From NCBI GenBank assembly GCA_964017235.1, contig OZ024927.1:44769293-44833292 (forward strand): a stretch of 64,000 bases of DNA. The letters are read 5' to 3'. The notes under the pieces are model-generated. The model worked only from the letters and a program-made list of their open reading frames with translations, was not told where the DNA came from and made no database searches. Shown one piece after another: positions 37,246 through 49,304 of this stretch. The translations under genes and the position numbers were made by a program. Positions within the stretch are counted from its first letter, which is position 1. Each line of letters opens with the position of its first letter. This DNA comes from Sabellastarte sp. h YS-2021. Taxonomy: Eukaryota > Annelida > Polychaeta > Sabellida > Sabellidae.

Positions 37246-39335
37246 ATGGTTGGGAGATTATAAAAAGCCTTTTGTATGTATGTGCATGCGTTTGTCCGTT
37301 TGTCATGTTTTACATAAACCCTAATATGTCATTCATTTATTAAGATATCTTCACCAAATTTGCAGTGCATGTTTATGGCTATGAAAACATATATGTGCAA
37401 AAATTTTGACCTCATTTTGAAAAACAAAATAGTCTTCATAGGCGATTGTTTGAAAATAATAAAGATGCTCTAAATCTTGAAATATTGCAGCTAGCTTCAT
37501 TAAATTTGTACAAAGATATATGGCAAGGAAAGCTAGCCTGATAGTAACTTTGGCCCAGTTTCAAAAACAAAATGGCCGCCATATCAAATGTTTGATGTCA
37601 AATGGGGTTATCTTATTAAAAAGGCCTTATAGCACCCTTATAACTACCTTACCATTGCTCCTAGATTTCGGAATCTTTTCCAAGTGTAGAATTTGACCTT
37701 TGACTCCTGCTTTAAGGTTAAGTGGGGTCTTCACACTGAACCATCCTTATATCTCCTTTATTATTGCTCCTAGGGCATAAGAATGTCAAAACACTCCATG
37801 GGAAGTCGATCCTGGTCTGCGAATGTTTTGCATGTAAAAAATTTTGGCTTCATTTTGAAAAACCAAATAGCCACCATAGCTGACTGAAAATCATTAAGAT
37901 GCTCAAAATGTTGAAATATTGCAGCTAGATTCATCAAAAGATACATGGCTAGGAAAGCTATCCTGATAGTAACTTACCCTAGTTCCAAAAACAAAAAGGC
38001 CACCATATCACATGTTTAATGTCAAATCTCCGTAATATCCAGTGTGAGATAAACACTGTGGCAGAGGTTTTGTAATAACTAATTCATACATATATAGTAT
38101 TACTATATGTTATAAGTAAAGATTTTCAAAAAATATGCTGCCACCAAGGTTACTACTGAAAAAAGAGAAAATACATATTTGGGCATTATGTTGACATACT
38201 CATCCAGGGGAAAAAATGTTCCCCTCAATATAATTTAACAACGGACCTTAAAATATCGTTAAATATATGTCATATATTTTATAGAATAATATTTAACCTA
38301 AAAGTTAGTTGATTATATTGTATTACTTGAACATGAAATTATAATTTTAATGATTTAAAAAATCTACTATGCATAGGAGAATTTATTCTTACCTCGGGTC
38401 ATGTTTCAACATAATGCCAGATTATTAGAAATACTACAATCATCTCATCTAAGAATTTTAGAAATCATTGTTTAGTCCACATCTTTTACAGATTTAGTTC
38501 AGATGTGGCAAACAATTGTTGCTAAAAGGTCAGAGTTACTTAACTGAAGCATTAATATCATTCAGCTAAAAATATCTAATCTATATTGACCAAGCATAGC
38601 AACAACATACATGATTTTGTAAATAACAGTTAAAAATAGCCAGCCTCGGCAGGCAAGAACACCCAAACCAAAGGTACAAGCCCAATGAGATTTGGGAAAA
38701 TCTTAGGAACAACTTCAGTTGTAAGAAGTATACAGAATCCACGAAATGTTTTCAGATGCAAGTTTCACAGGCCATGAATTCTTATAAGTTGTTTTCATAT
38801 TTTGAAGCCCCAGAACCAATCATAAGGGAGATACAAGGCCCTTTTAGCATGATGACCCTACATGACCTGGAAGCAGGGGTCAAAGGTCAAATGTGACACT
38901 TGCAAAAATTGGCAGACCACGATTTCCAATCATTTTCTCATTCTATATCCCTAGGATCAATGATAAGGGAGATATTAGAGATTTTTGATATTAAAAATGT
39001 GGTATGGCAGCCATTTTGTTTTCTTAACAAGGCCAAGCTTTCCTAGCCATTTACATTTTGTGCAAAACTGACACAGTTAGCAGAAATATTTTCAATTTTA
39101 GATCATATCAATGATTTTCTAACAATCGGCTATGACGACCATTTTGTTTTTAAAATGAGTACAAAATTTTTACAGACATGTTTTCACAGCCATAAACGTT
39201 CTCTACAAATTTGGTGAAGATATCTACATAAATTAATGATATATAAAGCTTGATTGACATGCACCCACAGCGTTTCATAATCTCTCAAACCCAGCATAGA
39301 CAGGTGGGAGATAAAAATGCAACTGTGTAGTAACA
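37246..39335. repeat. old repeat with inverted arms
   Basis: 37320-37610 (ATATCTTCACCAAATTTG, TTTATGGCTATGAAAACAT, CAAAATGGCCGCCAT) reappears complemented at 38995-39250. A second, direct partial copy lies at 37840-38040. The centre (38060-38640) is AT-rich without features. A run of about 18 C sits at 39349-39366, just outside. Probably a degenerate foldback-type element. Confidence 0.5.
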
Positions 39336-39404
39336 TCAGTTTAAAATGCCCCCCCCCCCCCCCCCTTTTCAATTAAGAAAAGACAGAAACGTATTTAAAT
39401 CATT

Positions 39405-39930
39405 GCGATGGCAACACGTGTTGCCAGATACCCTCCAAAACCTACTCAGCTCTAGTTCCGGTTTTGGTTAACATATCCTGAAAATGTGGTGAAAATCCAT
39501 GCATTGGTTTAGGCTGTGGAACACCCACAAACTTTAAGACCCCAAAATCTTAAAACTGTTGCCATGGAATCATTTGCTATCAGATACTCCCCAAACCCTG
39601 AACAACTCTAGATCCTTTTGGGGTAAACATACTCTGAAAATTTGGTGAAAATCTGTGAATGGGTTTTGGCTGTGGAACACCCACAAAATTTAAGACCCCA
39701 AAATTTTAAAAGTGTTGCCATGGCAACAGTTGTTACTGGATACCCTCAAAACCTAATCAACTCTAGATCCTCTTGGGGTAAACATACTCTGAAAATCTGT
39801 GCATGGGTTTTGGCTGTGGAACAACCAAAAAATTTAAGACCCCAAAATTTAAAAAGTGTTGCCATAGCAACAGTTGTTGCCCGATACCCCCAAAAACCTA
39901 ATCACCTCTTGGGGTAAACATATCCTGAAA
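39405..39930. repeat. four ~150-bp degenerate tandem units
   Basis: Units share TTGCCATGGCAACAGTTGTT-like starts, GATACCC(T/C)CAAAACC, CTCTAGATCC, GGGGTAAACATA, ATGGGTTTTGGCTGTGGAAC and AAGACCCCAAAAT. They begin near 39405, 39560, 39715 and 39855. The first contains the perfect palindrome GGCAACACGTGTTGCC. Confidence 0.7.
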
Positions 39931-40299
39931 ATAGAATCAGAGATGCCCGTACCCCACAGCCTGGGAAAATAGTTTTCAACACCATGAGATGTAGAAGCAG
40001 TCAAACAGAACAAAGATTTGGATACTTTCAGAGCAATATCAGTTATATAAAGCTCTAAATAATGTTTAAATAGAGAAAATAACATCTAAGAGAATGAAAA
40101 TGAATGTAAAGATAAAGTATTAAAACAAGACCATTCAATAGCAAGATGACAGCATTAATCAGTAAGCCAAAAATTATGAAGCTGTAAAATTTATTAATTG
40201 GAGAATAGCTGTCGATGGAAATAGCACAATTATGTTAAAGTGCATATAATAATTAGTTGCAGCAATCCATATATCTTTGTCATAAGAGAAAGATGTCTC

Positions 40300-41150
40300 A
40301 AATATGGCAGGTGAACACACATTGGCAGAGCAAAGAGGTCACATCATGTTGCACACCTATACCTCCAACCAATGTCCCAAGTGTCAATCTTCTACACCTT
40401 ATGGAATCCAAGAAATAGTCTGGACAAGATTTTCAAACTCATGGTCACTATGACAAGGTCAAAGGTCAAATCAAGGTCTCACCATGACGTTGCACACCTA
40501 CAACCCCGATCAATGTCCCTACTAATTATCAACTTCCTACACCTTATGGTTTCCGAGATATAGCCCAGACAAGATTTTATAAGTGAAGGTCACTATGGCG
40601 AGGTTAAAGGTCAAATAAAGGTCACACCATAAAGTTCCACACCTACAACCCCAACCAATGTCCCTACCAAGTATCAACCTCCTACACTTTACTGTTTCCA
40701 AGATATAACCCGGATAAGATTTTACATCAATGTCAAATCAAGGTCACATTAGGACGTTGCACACCTACACCCCCCTAACCAATGTCCCTACCAAGTATCA
40801 ATTTCCTACACCATATGGTTTCTGGGATATAGCTGAGACAGGATTTTATAGATCAAAGTCATTACAGCAATTTTAAAGGTCAACTCAAGGTCACACCATG
40901 ACGTTGCATACCTACACCCCCTAACCAATGTCTATCTGTCAAGTAACAACTTCCTACACCTTACGGTTTCCAAGATATAGCCCAGACAAGATTTAGTAGG
41001 TCAAGGTCACTATGGCAAGGTTAAAGGTCAAATCAAGGTCACACCATGATGTAGTACACCTACAGCCCCTCACCAATGTCCCTACCAAGTATCAACTTCC
41101 TACACCTTATGGTTTCTGAGATACAGCCCGGACAAACTTCTCCTGCCACC
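40300..41150. repeat. six ~140-150-bp tandem units rich in AGGTCA
   Basis: Each unit has GTTGCACACCTACA, CCAATGTCCCTACCAAGTAT, CTACACCTTATGGTTTC, GATATAGCCCAGACAAGATT and AAAGGTCAAATCAAGGTCAC. The last ends in a G/C-rich coda (CACCCACCCAAATGCCCG). Divergence among units suggests age. Confidence 0.75.
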
Positions 41151-41452
41151 CACCCAAATGCCCGCCGGCCCATCAGGGACACAGTGAGTGAAACAATATT
41201 AAGGGCTGTAGGGTAAAACTTTGGTGAAAATCTGTGCCGGCTTACTTTATGGGCTGGGATTAAAAAGACATGCACTACATATAAAACAATTACAATTTTC
41301 AATTACCAGTAATATCATTTTACTCTTAGCTTCTAAATTAAAATAAACAGCAAAATAATAGTTTAGATCATATTTTCCAGAAGCTATAACACACACTTAT
41401 TTGATTAGTCCATGTGCCTGTCAAACTTACACATGAACTTGAAAAATTCATA

Positions 41453-43320
41453 TCATGTATGATGTAAAAAATAGTAATTTTGCATGTGATCCACAAAAAT
41501 TAGCATAATCATCATCAAAAATAGGAATAAATAGGAATTGAGTAAATAATAGGAAAAATGGCAACTTGTTGCCCTGGAACTCATATGTAAAGGCGATTTT
41601 CTGAGGGAGTCCAGTGTATCCTGCTTGACCCCAACCTTCAAAGAGCCCACATAATTGTCACAGCGTGCAAGGGTGAGATTAGCCATGCTGATGAATATAC
41701 AGTTTAAGAGGTCCGGCATAGTTCTGGTCATAGCTTGAGTGATGCTCAGATTAAAAGTCACTAAATAAGCTAGTTCGTCTGTGGCTTCCTGTGTCTTACT
41801 AGCAGACTTCCCCTTGGGTTTGTCACTCTGGATGGTTCTTAGTTGGGTGGCCAGAGTCCTTGACCTTAGTCACAGAGTGACTAAAGCCAGCTGACTGGTT
41901 GCACATGTAGGACTGGTCTCTGGCCGACCTCTCCCATCTTCTCAGGGTATCCTTGGGTATAGGTCGGGAAGCTGGTGCTGAAGGCAGTGACTTACAATTC
42001 TGTGGAAGGAACTGTTAAGCTGGTTAGTCCAACAGTGCACTTCGGAGCGGGAAAAGTTTTGTCAGCATACATAATATTTCTGTGTCTAGGGAACCCTGAC
42101 AAACTCATCTCTTGACAGACCAAAAGTGTTGAACTATGAGTAAGGTAGCCTTTAGTGTGAGTGATTTTGAGTTTCTCCATCTTTCTACACAGCCACTCAT
42201 CAGAGGGTAGTTTGACTGATTGACTTTGCCAGTTGGCTGGGTCATGGAACAAGCAAATGGGTTGTCATCTTGAGATGTGGCTGAACTCTCGAACTCAGGG
42301 GACCTGGTGCCACCCCATAAAAGACCTGACCCCTCTGATGGTTTGCTGGTAGTTCCGCTCATCGCTCAACTGCTGGTACAGTTCCTGCTTTGGCATAGCA
42401 GTGTCTTAATCAGAGACCTTACTCTTCCTTCATGTGGTGAGCAGGGAAGGATGGATAGCTATGCTGTTCTAGATCGGACTCCAGGTGATGTGAGAGAGCA
42501 ATACCGGTCAATGATGACATGGACAGGACCTTCTTGCTGGTAAGAGTCTGACTGGAGATGTTCTGCCCAACAGGTCTGGTGGGTTGATTGGTAGACTGAG
42601 CCAAAAGCATCTCATGGGAACATAACAGTCTGGCTTCTATGACTTTGGCCGACGGTCCGCAAGATTGCAAAGCTGGATCATTCATAAATCATAAATGGGG
42701 CAATGACTGACTGCCAGAGACCTGGGTGAATGGTCCAGTGAACTGTGAAGTGCTGGAACCAGTAGCAGGTGACTTGGAGATATAAAAGGTCTCTCTGAAG
42801 TCAACATAGTAAATGGCTGCTTCACCAGTGAAACTGGTATGGTGAAGTCGTGGCTGACAGCATGACTTCAAGCCTAGCAAAATGCTCCAACAGCTTCTCG
42901 TCCGAAGCTCTTAGATCTTCACTGGAGCTGGCAGAACTAGACGACTTGGATTATTCCAGCCTCTTTAGCAGGCGATACTAGTCTGAGGCTTTTTACTTTC
43001 CAGTGGTTGTAGATTCTGTAGGTTTCTGTGGTTCTACCTGCCCTAGGATCTGAACTGTGCCATGATCGACTATGGAGGGAGAAAGGCTTGTATTCTTGGT
43101 TTTCTCATTGCGGGACTTACATGTGTGGGTATTGAGTTGGTTCTTCTGTTCAGATGTTAAAACGTTGCAAAACTTGCATACTTTTTTCAAAAGACACAGA
43201 TCAAACCCAATGCACCACGGTACCTTGCACACTTACTATGTCCTTCAAAACCAGCCATTAGATGCCTGCAAGTGCTTCGTATTTATCCAGGAGAGGCCAT
43301 GTTACAAGCAGAAATAGTTT
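41453..43320 (-). pseudogene. degenerate Gag region of a DIRS1-like element
   Basis: Minus-strand text near 41905-41985 reads SRPIPKDTLRRWERSARDQS then YMCNQSAGF, matching SRPISQESLRKWERSAHEST and ICNQAADF at 47585-47668 of the neighbouring DIRS1-like element. Further pieces (around 42100-42360, 42890-43010, 43072-43232) correspond in order to its Gag region. No long frame survives. It lies directly left of the better preserved element, same strand, and is an older relative. Confidence 0.65.
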
Positions 43321-43336
43321 ATATAACAATAAAATG

Positions 43337-43555
43337 AAATTGCAAATTTAATAAAGTAACTAAAATTTTTATAAGTTAATACCCTATCCAATGGACAATT
43401 GCTATACCGGTCGGCGCAGATGGGCCCGCCAAACATCAGAAAAAACGTCCTGTGTTTCCACCGGATGGCCGGTCCTCACACTGTGCACTCGCCAGGTGGC
43501 GTGTCGTACTTCCTTCCTGTCTAGACAGCGTGACGTCATAGCATCTTTTTCGTTG
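43337..43555 (+). repeat. left inverted terminal repeat of DIRS1-like element
   Basis: AT-rich outer tail, then CTATCCAATGGACAATTGCT, ATACCGGTCGG, CCGCCAAAC, and CACACTGTGCACTCGCCAGG to TAGCATCTTTTTCGTT. Mirrors 49150-49304. It has about 37 extra nt (near 43434-43471) that the right repeat lacks. Confidence 0.92.
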
Positions 43556-43613
43556 TCTAAACCAATTAGACCCCTAGTAAGCTGATAGCGGGGTCGGTGG
43601 GAGGGTCTTGTGT

Positions 43614-43702
43614 GTCCATTGGATATGGCATTAACTTATAAAAATTTAATTTACTTATTAAATTTGCAATTTTATTGCGTTAATACATCCTATCCAATGG
43701 AC
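43614..43702 (-). repeat. internal complementary region (ICR)
   Basis: Complemented, this segment reads the right end of the element (TCCATTGGATAGGATGTATT..CGCAATAAA) joined directly to the left end (AAATTGCAAATTTAATAA..TATAAGTTAAT..ATATCCAATGG). That is the circular junction of the two termini in inverted form, the defining feature of DIRS1 replication. Confidence 0.9.
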
Positions 43703-43852
43703 AATTGCTGAATAACTACCGCTTGGATGGCGGGTAAGTTACTAGGGACATTGGTGAACTCATAAACAGAAACAACATAAGACTTTTTCTCCAGGCCTGG
43801 GTTGACACATTATTTACATATGTACAGCTATTTACATATGTACAAATCTCCT

Positions 43853-44935
43853 CTATGTCCTGGGTTGCTGGTGGATCTGCTGAGCAGCCACTACAGGTCC
43901 CAGGTGGTAGAGCTCTGAATCAGCCCAGGCCACATCCTTCAGATAAAATTGTGTGAAGGTGTTGTGTAATTTCCAGTGGCAGGCCAATAGGATCTGTTCC
44001 AAGGAGACTCCCGACTGGAAGGCCTTAGAAGTAGCAAAGGCCCTGACATCATGGGCTTTGACCTGATGTAAGGTATGGGCCTCTTGATCAGAAAGCTCAT
44101 AACATAGGATCACAGTTTCCTTGGTCCATGAGGAGATAGTGGCAGGCGAGATGTCTTTGTCAAAACCTTTCTTGAAGGAGACAAAGACTAGCTCCTTATT
44201 CTGCCTGATGTCTGAGGTCCTACCCAAATAGTAGCGGAAGGCTCTGACCGGACAGAGGGACCTGTCAGACTTGAGGGATCAATCCAGAGTTGGGGCCAGG
44301 GCTGGTAAAACTACTGGGGCCACACTGTCTGGGCCCTCTTTGGTCAGCTGGTTCTTGGAGAGAAACATGGGTGATGGGTACAGGGACACCTTTGACCAAT
44401 CAGATTGGTGTCTAATATTTTTGTTTTGCCAAGCATGAATCTCACTGCATTTTCCGACCCAAGGGCTAAGAGGAAAACTGTCTTGAAGGTCAAATGCTTC
44501 AAGGAAGCCTCCTTGATTGGTTCAAAAGTCTGCCTTAGTCAGCAGGTGCAAGACCAGGGATAGGTTCCCCCCTCCTACCCTTGGGTTTGTCTCTATGGAA
44601 ACTGTCCAGGAGATTTTCTTCTTTGCTGATGTTAACGGGTAAATTCCCCAGCTTATCAGCAATGGCAGACCTGTAACTGTCAATGGTGCTGGGCTGTAGC
44701 TTCCTATCCTCAAAGAGGTACAGCAGAAAGTCAGCAACTGACTTTACAGGGGGTGACCTAAAGTCCACCTTATGAGTGATGCACCACTTTGTAAAAACAT
44801 CCCACTTTGCTTCATAGACTGATCTGGTTGATCCCCTTTGAGTGGCCTCAATTCTTGCTGCCACAGCCTCAGAGATGCCCTGCTCCTTGATTGCTGTGGC
44901 TCTAGGAGCCATGCATGAAGGTTTAGGTTTGTCAG
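43853..44935 (-). pseudogene. tyrosine recombinase of DIRS1-like element, frameshifted
   Basis: Core-binding part in one frame (about 44535-44930: RGSTRSVYEAKWDVFTKWCI, VADFLLYLFEDRKLQPSTID), catalytic part in another (43853 to about 44285: CPVRAFRYYLGRTSDIRQ with Arg, KAHDVRAFATSKAF with His and Arg, ACHWKL, and Tyr in FTQFYLKDV). The stretch 44285-44535 joins them with more than one break. All catalytic residues are present; only the frame is lost. Confidence 0.87.
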
Positions 44936-46870
44936 ATTTCTGTGAGGGATCTGATTGAAGGGCTGGGTCAACAGGTTCGGCAGATGGGGCAGAGTCAAAG
45001 GGATCTGGCTGGACATTTCCACTAGGTCCCAGAACCAAGGCATGTTGGGCCATCCCGGGGCAATAAGAATCAATCTTTTGCAAGGGGAGTTTTGCAGCTT
45101 CTCCACCACTTTGCCCAAGATGGCTGCTGGTGGGAAGGTATATGCGTCCAGATCCTCCCATGGCAGACTGAGTGAGTCTACTGCAGTGGCCAGGGGATCT
45201 GGCACTGGTGACACAAACCGAGGTAACCTGTTGTTGAACCTCGTAGCAAAAAGGTCTATCTGTGGTCGGTGCCACTTGCTGCATACTGTCTGAAAAATCT
45301 CTGGAAGGAGGGACCATTCGGTCTGAATGGTCTGGCCTAGTCTGGATAGCTTGTCTGCCACTACATTCAGTCGGCCTGGGATGTGTCGGGCCTTTAAAGT
45401 CACTTATTTCCTGGAACACCACGTCAAGATTCTCCAAAGTAGGGCATACAGAGGGCCCGACCTCATTCCTCCCTCCCTGTTTATGTAGGACACTACTGTA
45501 GTGTTGTTGGTTGCCACTAGAACCATCTTGCTTATGCAGAGATCTCGGAACTCTTTTAAGGCTAGAAAAACTGCCTTGAGTTCTACGTAATTTATATGCA
45601 GCTTGCTTTCCGGGAGGGACCAGGTTCCTCTGGCAGTGTGTTCGTTTAAGTGAGCGCCCCACCCTTCTTTTGATGCGTCTGTAAAGATCTGGAGAGCATG
45701 TTTTACTGGGTGTAATGGTTGTCCTGTGAGAACATTGTCTTCTATTAGCCACCATTGTAAGTGTGGGTGCAGGGACCTGGGTAGTGGAATCATCTTTTCT
45801 AACGATTCCGGTGTCCTCCAATTGTTTTTGAGATGCCACTGAATGGGTCTCATGTGCAGTCGGCCTAAGCGAACTTGCTTTTCTGTGGCGGTTAACAAAC
45901 CTATCAGGGACATGAACTCCCGGACCAGACAAGCCGGTAGGGATAGAAGATTCAGTATTTTTCCAGAAGGCTTTGCCAACGGTCCGGTGTGGGTCGGACC
46001 CGACCGGACTCGAGGTCGAACTGATAGCCTACGAAGTTGAAAACTTGCTTCGGTACCAGTTCTGACTTTTCCATGTTCACCAGCCACCCCAAATTCTGGC
46101 ACACTGTTACTAGGGCCTGTGTATGTTAGAGACAAAGCCGGTGGGAGGTGGCTCTCACCAACCAGTCGTCTAGGTACTGGTGGATCCTTATACCCTTGCG
46201 TATGGCCATCAGTTTCACCTCCTTTGCTATTACAGTGAACTCCATGGGCGCTGTTGACAAACCGAAAGGAAGTGCTTTGAACTTGTAAGTGTGGCCCTGG
46301 ACATGAAATCTCAAGTATTTCCTGGACTGTTCCTGTATTGGGATGTGGAAGTAGGCGTCCTTGAAGTCTATCGAGGTGACCCACTCCCCTTGTTGGAGGG
46401 ATGTCCTGATGGTTTCCGGTGTCTCCATTTTGAATTTTTCCGCCTTGAGGAATAGATCAAATTGCTCAGGTCTAGTATTGGTCTCCACTTGTTGTTGGGT
46501 TTTGGGACTAAAAATTGTCTGTTGAAGAACCCTAGTGAATTGTGTTTGTGTACCAGTTCTATTGCATTTTTGTTCATAAGCTGATGCAATGCCTCTAACA
46601 GGTTGAGGTTCCTGTGAGGATTGCCATAGCAGCATATGACTGTGGGAGACCTTGTCAAGTTCAGCTGGATCCGAAAGGGGAGGGCATAACCCTCTTTGAG
46701 GATTTGAACAACTTTCAGACCGGCACCCAGATCCAGCCAAATATCCCAAAAGTTTTGAAGTCTGGCCCCTACAGGCAGATTTGTGGCAACATTTGGAGCA
46801 TTTATTGCAGGTTTTACAGAGGACAATGGAATGACACAAGAAACACCTTTCACAAATTTTAATCTGTTTC
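44936..46870 (-). pseudogene. RT-RNase H-methyltransferase-like region of DIRS1-like element
   Basis: RT start NLPVGARLQNFWDIWLDLGA (about 46790), then QFLVPKPNNKWRPILDLSNL. A one-base shift near 46455 leads to WVTSIDFKDAYFHIPIQEQS and catalytic YLDDW (about 46165). A second shift enters the frame with RNase H: FTDASKEGWGAHL, HINYVELKAVFLAL and VATNNTTVVSYIN, where the usual Asp-Asn is Asn-Asn. A TAA at 45404-45406 precedes VTLKARHIPGRLNVVADKLS. Then comes the methyltransferase-like block (WHRPQIDLFATRFNNRLPRF, PWEDLDAYTFPP, LILIAPGWPNMPWFWDL) found in DIRS1-type but not Ngaro elements. Confidence 0.9.
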
Positions 46871-47033
46871 TTTTGTAATGACAAACTGCTGCCCCGGGAC
46901 TTATTTCGTTCTTTTGCCCGGGTGCAGTAGGAACAGGATGTACAAGATTTAGATTTACACTTGAAAAATTGTTCTTTGTCTCTTCTGTTGAGATCCCGGC
47001 CAGCAGTCCTGCTTGTAACTGAATTACACATTG

Positions 47034-48897
47034 TCATTTATAGGACTGGTGGCCCTTGGCTGGTCGTGAGGAATACTGCTGCTTTCCCTTGCTTTTCCTG
47101 CGTTGAGTACGGGAGAGATTTTTCCATGCAGGTCTGTCCTGCTTCTTGTCCGACCTAGGTTCTTGTCTCTCATAGTTGTGGTATCTACGCCCTTTGTAAA
47201 CAGATCCTGACCGACCTTTATCAAAATCAGCTATGTCCTCCTCAGCACGTTTTACAGTACTATCCGGAAAAAGAGTGTCCAGATGGAGAGGCGCAGTCCA
47301 GAGAGCATTCAAGGTGTCAGCCTTCACACCAGCTTTAAGATAGGCAAGGTAGGAGTCACGTCTGAGTAGTGTTGCAATAGCTATGCTGACAAAACAAACT
47401 CAGTTAGGTGCTCCATGGATTTCGCCATGGCCTGGCAAACACTAGAATTAAAGTCTAGTAGGAATTGAAGTTCATCCACTGCTGTTGAAACCTTGGCCGG
47501 TGTCTTTCCCTTTGCCTCCACCAGAACAGCCTTTAACTGAGAGTGCATACTTTGCTGAATCTTCAACAGGCAACGGTTAAAATCGGCTGCTTGGTTGCAA
47601 ATAACTGTGGATTCGTGCGCAGACCTCTCCCATTTGCGAAGACTCTCCTGGGAAATGGGACGCGACATGGGAGGTGAACTAGCAATACCGGCCTGTCGAG
47701 CAATTCTTAAGTATGTGCTGTTCAGTCTTGAAGATCCGGTGTGCCAAGAGGAGATAGTTTGGTCAGAGTCCTTCTTAGGGTTAGCTTGGAACCCATACCA
47801 CTATCCTTGCGACTTGGGTGGACGCACGAACTGGTCCTTTAAAGGTCCACCGGCCTCTGAAATGCGTGTAGGGTGGCCCTGTACCAGTTTAAGATTTAGC
47901 TTTTACATTTTCTTGCACAACTTCTCGTCGGTGGGTAAGTTCACTGAGACTTTTCCTGGTGTATGCAACTTGTGACCCGCAAAGGGGTTATCTTCAGATG
48001 TAGTGGCACCGGAATCAATGTCTGGGATGTGATTCCAACCCATATACGACCGAATCCCTCTCATGGTCTCCCAGTAGGATTGTTCCTCCGAGAGGGATTG
48101 GTCATGGTCAGATAGGTTAGCCTCTTGATCTTCAAAAGTTCACCCTCTTCCGGGAAAATATCCAAGAGTGGTCGGTCTGATGACAGACTGTCCGAATCAG
48201 AGTCACTGGGTGAGAATTCGATCCTAGACGTATCAAAGGCACTAGATAACTGTCTCTGAGAAGTCTGTGCAGTGATCGGTTCTGGTTGAGCTGAAGAGGA
48301 GGCAGTAGGTTTATGCTGAGAAAGGTCGATGGTCGGTGGGTCAACAGCAGGTCGGTCGGTGATCTGAGAAGGCTGAGTGACAGACTTTAAAAAAGGGTTG
48401 GTCCTAACTACACTAGCAGGTGGTGGTATGTGTAGGCACCACCTTGATGGTGCTAAATGTAGGGTCCTGAGGCTGGGCCAGTGTCTTGGCCATCAAAAGA
48501 GCCTCTAGTCGGTTGAACCTGTCCGACCATTTCCTGTCGAGGTGAGAGATTTTTGAGTCGGTAGAGGAAGTGGAAGCCCTTCCTTGGTTGATCATGTAGC
48601 CGGAGGCCGGCTAGATGATGACTTCACCGACTTATCATACTTGACCGACTTAGAAGATTTCTTGGTGTCAGCCTTCTTCTTTTCAGCTGGTCCACTCAAA
48701 CCAGAGGTGCTCTGGCCATCCACGACCCCCACTACCGACACAAGTGCCGGGTCCACGAGAGTGGGACTGAGAGTGTCTGCAGCCTGTTCTTTACTGGGGG
48801 TAGATGACTTGGCTTCTTTCTTCTCCTCCTTCAACTTATACGAGGGAGTGGAAAGCTGGGTTAATTGCTCTGGAGTTAAAGATGTTGCAGAGAGCAC
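47034..48897 (-). pseudogene. Gag region of DIRS1-like element, fragmented
   Basis: Three or four frame fragments in order: 48592-48897 (Lys-rich), 48413-48595, 47381-47668 (SRPISQESLRKWERSAHEST, LQFLLDFNSSVCQAMAKSME, helical) and 47034-47327 (basic tail RRYHNYERQEPRSDKKQDRP). Basic composition suits RNA binding. Frameshifts near 48590, 48000 and 47330 separate them. Assignment rests on position, composition and the homologous relic at 41.9 kb. Confidence 0.65.
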
Positions 48898-49149
48898 AGT
48901 CCGCCTCAGGCTTCTCTACACAAGGGTCTGTGCCCTTCTTCTTATCACGGCAACGCGCAGATACAGAGTGAGGGTGAAACCCTGCCATCATGTGGCCACA
49001 ACCCCTGCGACGCTGGCTAGAAGACATAATGATCTATAAGATCTAAGGAAGTAAATAATAAAGTTATAAAACTTAAAACCTTCCGTAACACACAAAACTT
49101 TAAAAGTTTCCAATCAACTAAAATTTCCATGCAGGCAGTGCATGCGCCA

Positions 49150-49304
49150 AACGAAAAAGATGCTATGACGTCACGCTGTCTAGACAGGAAGGAAGTATGA
49201 CACGCCACCTGGCGAGTGCACAGTGTGAGGAACGTTTGGCGGGCCGGTCTGCACCGACCGGTATAGCAATTGTCCATTGGATAGGATGTATTAACGCAAT
49301 AAAA
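49150..49304 (-). repeat. right inverted terminal repeat of DIRS1-like element
   Basis: Complement of 43370-43553: AAACGAAAAAGATGCTATGA, GTCTAGACAGGAAGGAAGTA, CGCCACCTGGCGAGTGCACA, ending GTATTAACGCAATAAA. It is the 5' end relative to the minus-strand ORFs. Confidence 0.92.

Larger units (their letters stand above)
43337..49304 (-). mobile_element. DIRS1-like YR retrotransposon, decayed, with ITRs and internal complementary region
   Basis: About 5,970 bp. Inverted terminal repeats at both ends, an internal complementary region next to the 3' end (43614-43700), and Gag, RT, RNase H, methyltransferase-like and YR coding text in DIRS1 order on the minus strand. Termini fall at AAA (43337-43339 and about 49302-49304), the trinucleotide expected for DIRS1-type circular junctions. 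Several frameshifts and stops mean it cannot encode working proteins itself. Confidence 0.92.

Noticed and set aside
43370-43720. Left end of the DIRS1-like element as two unrelated tandem repeats of CCTATCCAATGGACAATTGC
   Set aside because: The second copy is part of the internal complementary region, in which both termini are fused; it is not a simple duplication.
44535-45932. Single 465-codon protein
   Set aside because: Only its last ~130 codons match a recombinase; the upstream part is an out-of-frame reading of the RNase H/methyltransferase region, which is coding in the other frame.
46126-47037. Cys-rich N-terminal part (CKSKSCTSCSYC) as a zinc-finger protein
   Set aside because: The overlapping frame 46368-46853 carries genuine RT sequence, so the Cys-rich reading is more likely an alternative frame; the RT block from about 46400 leftward is real.
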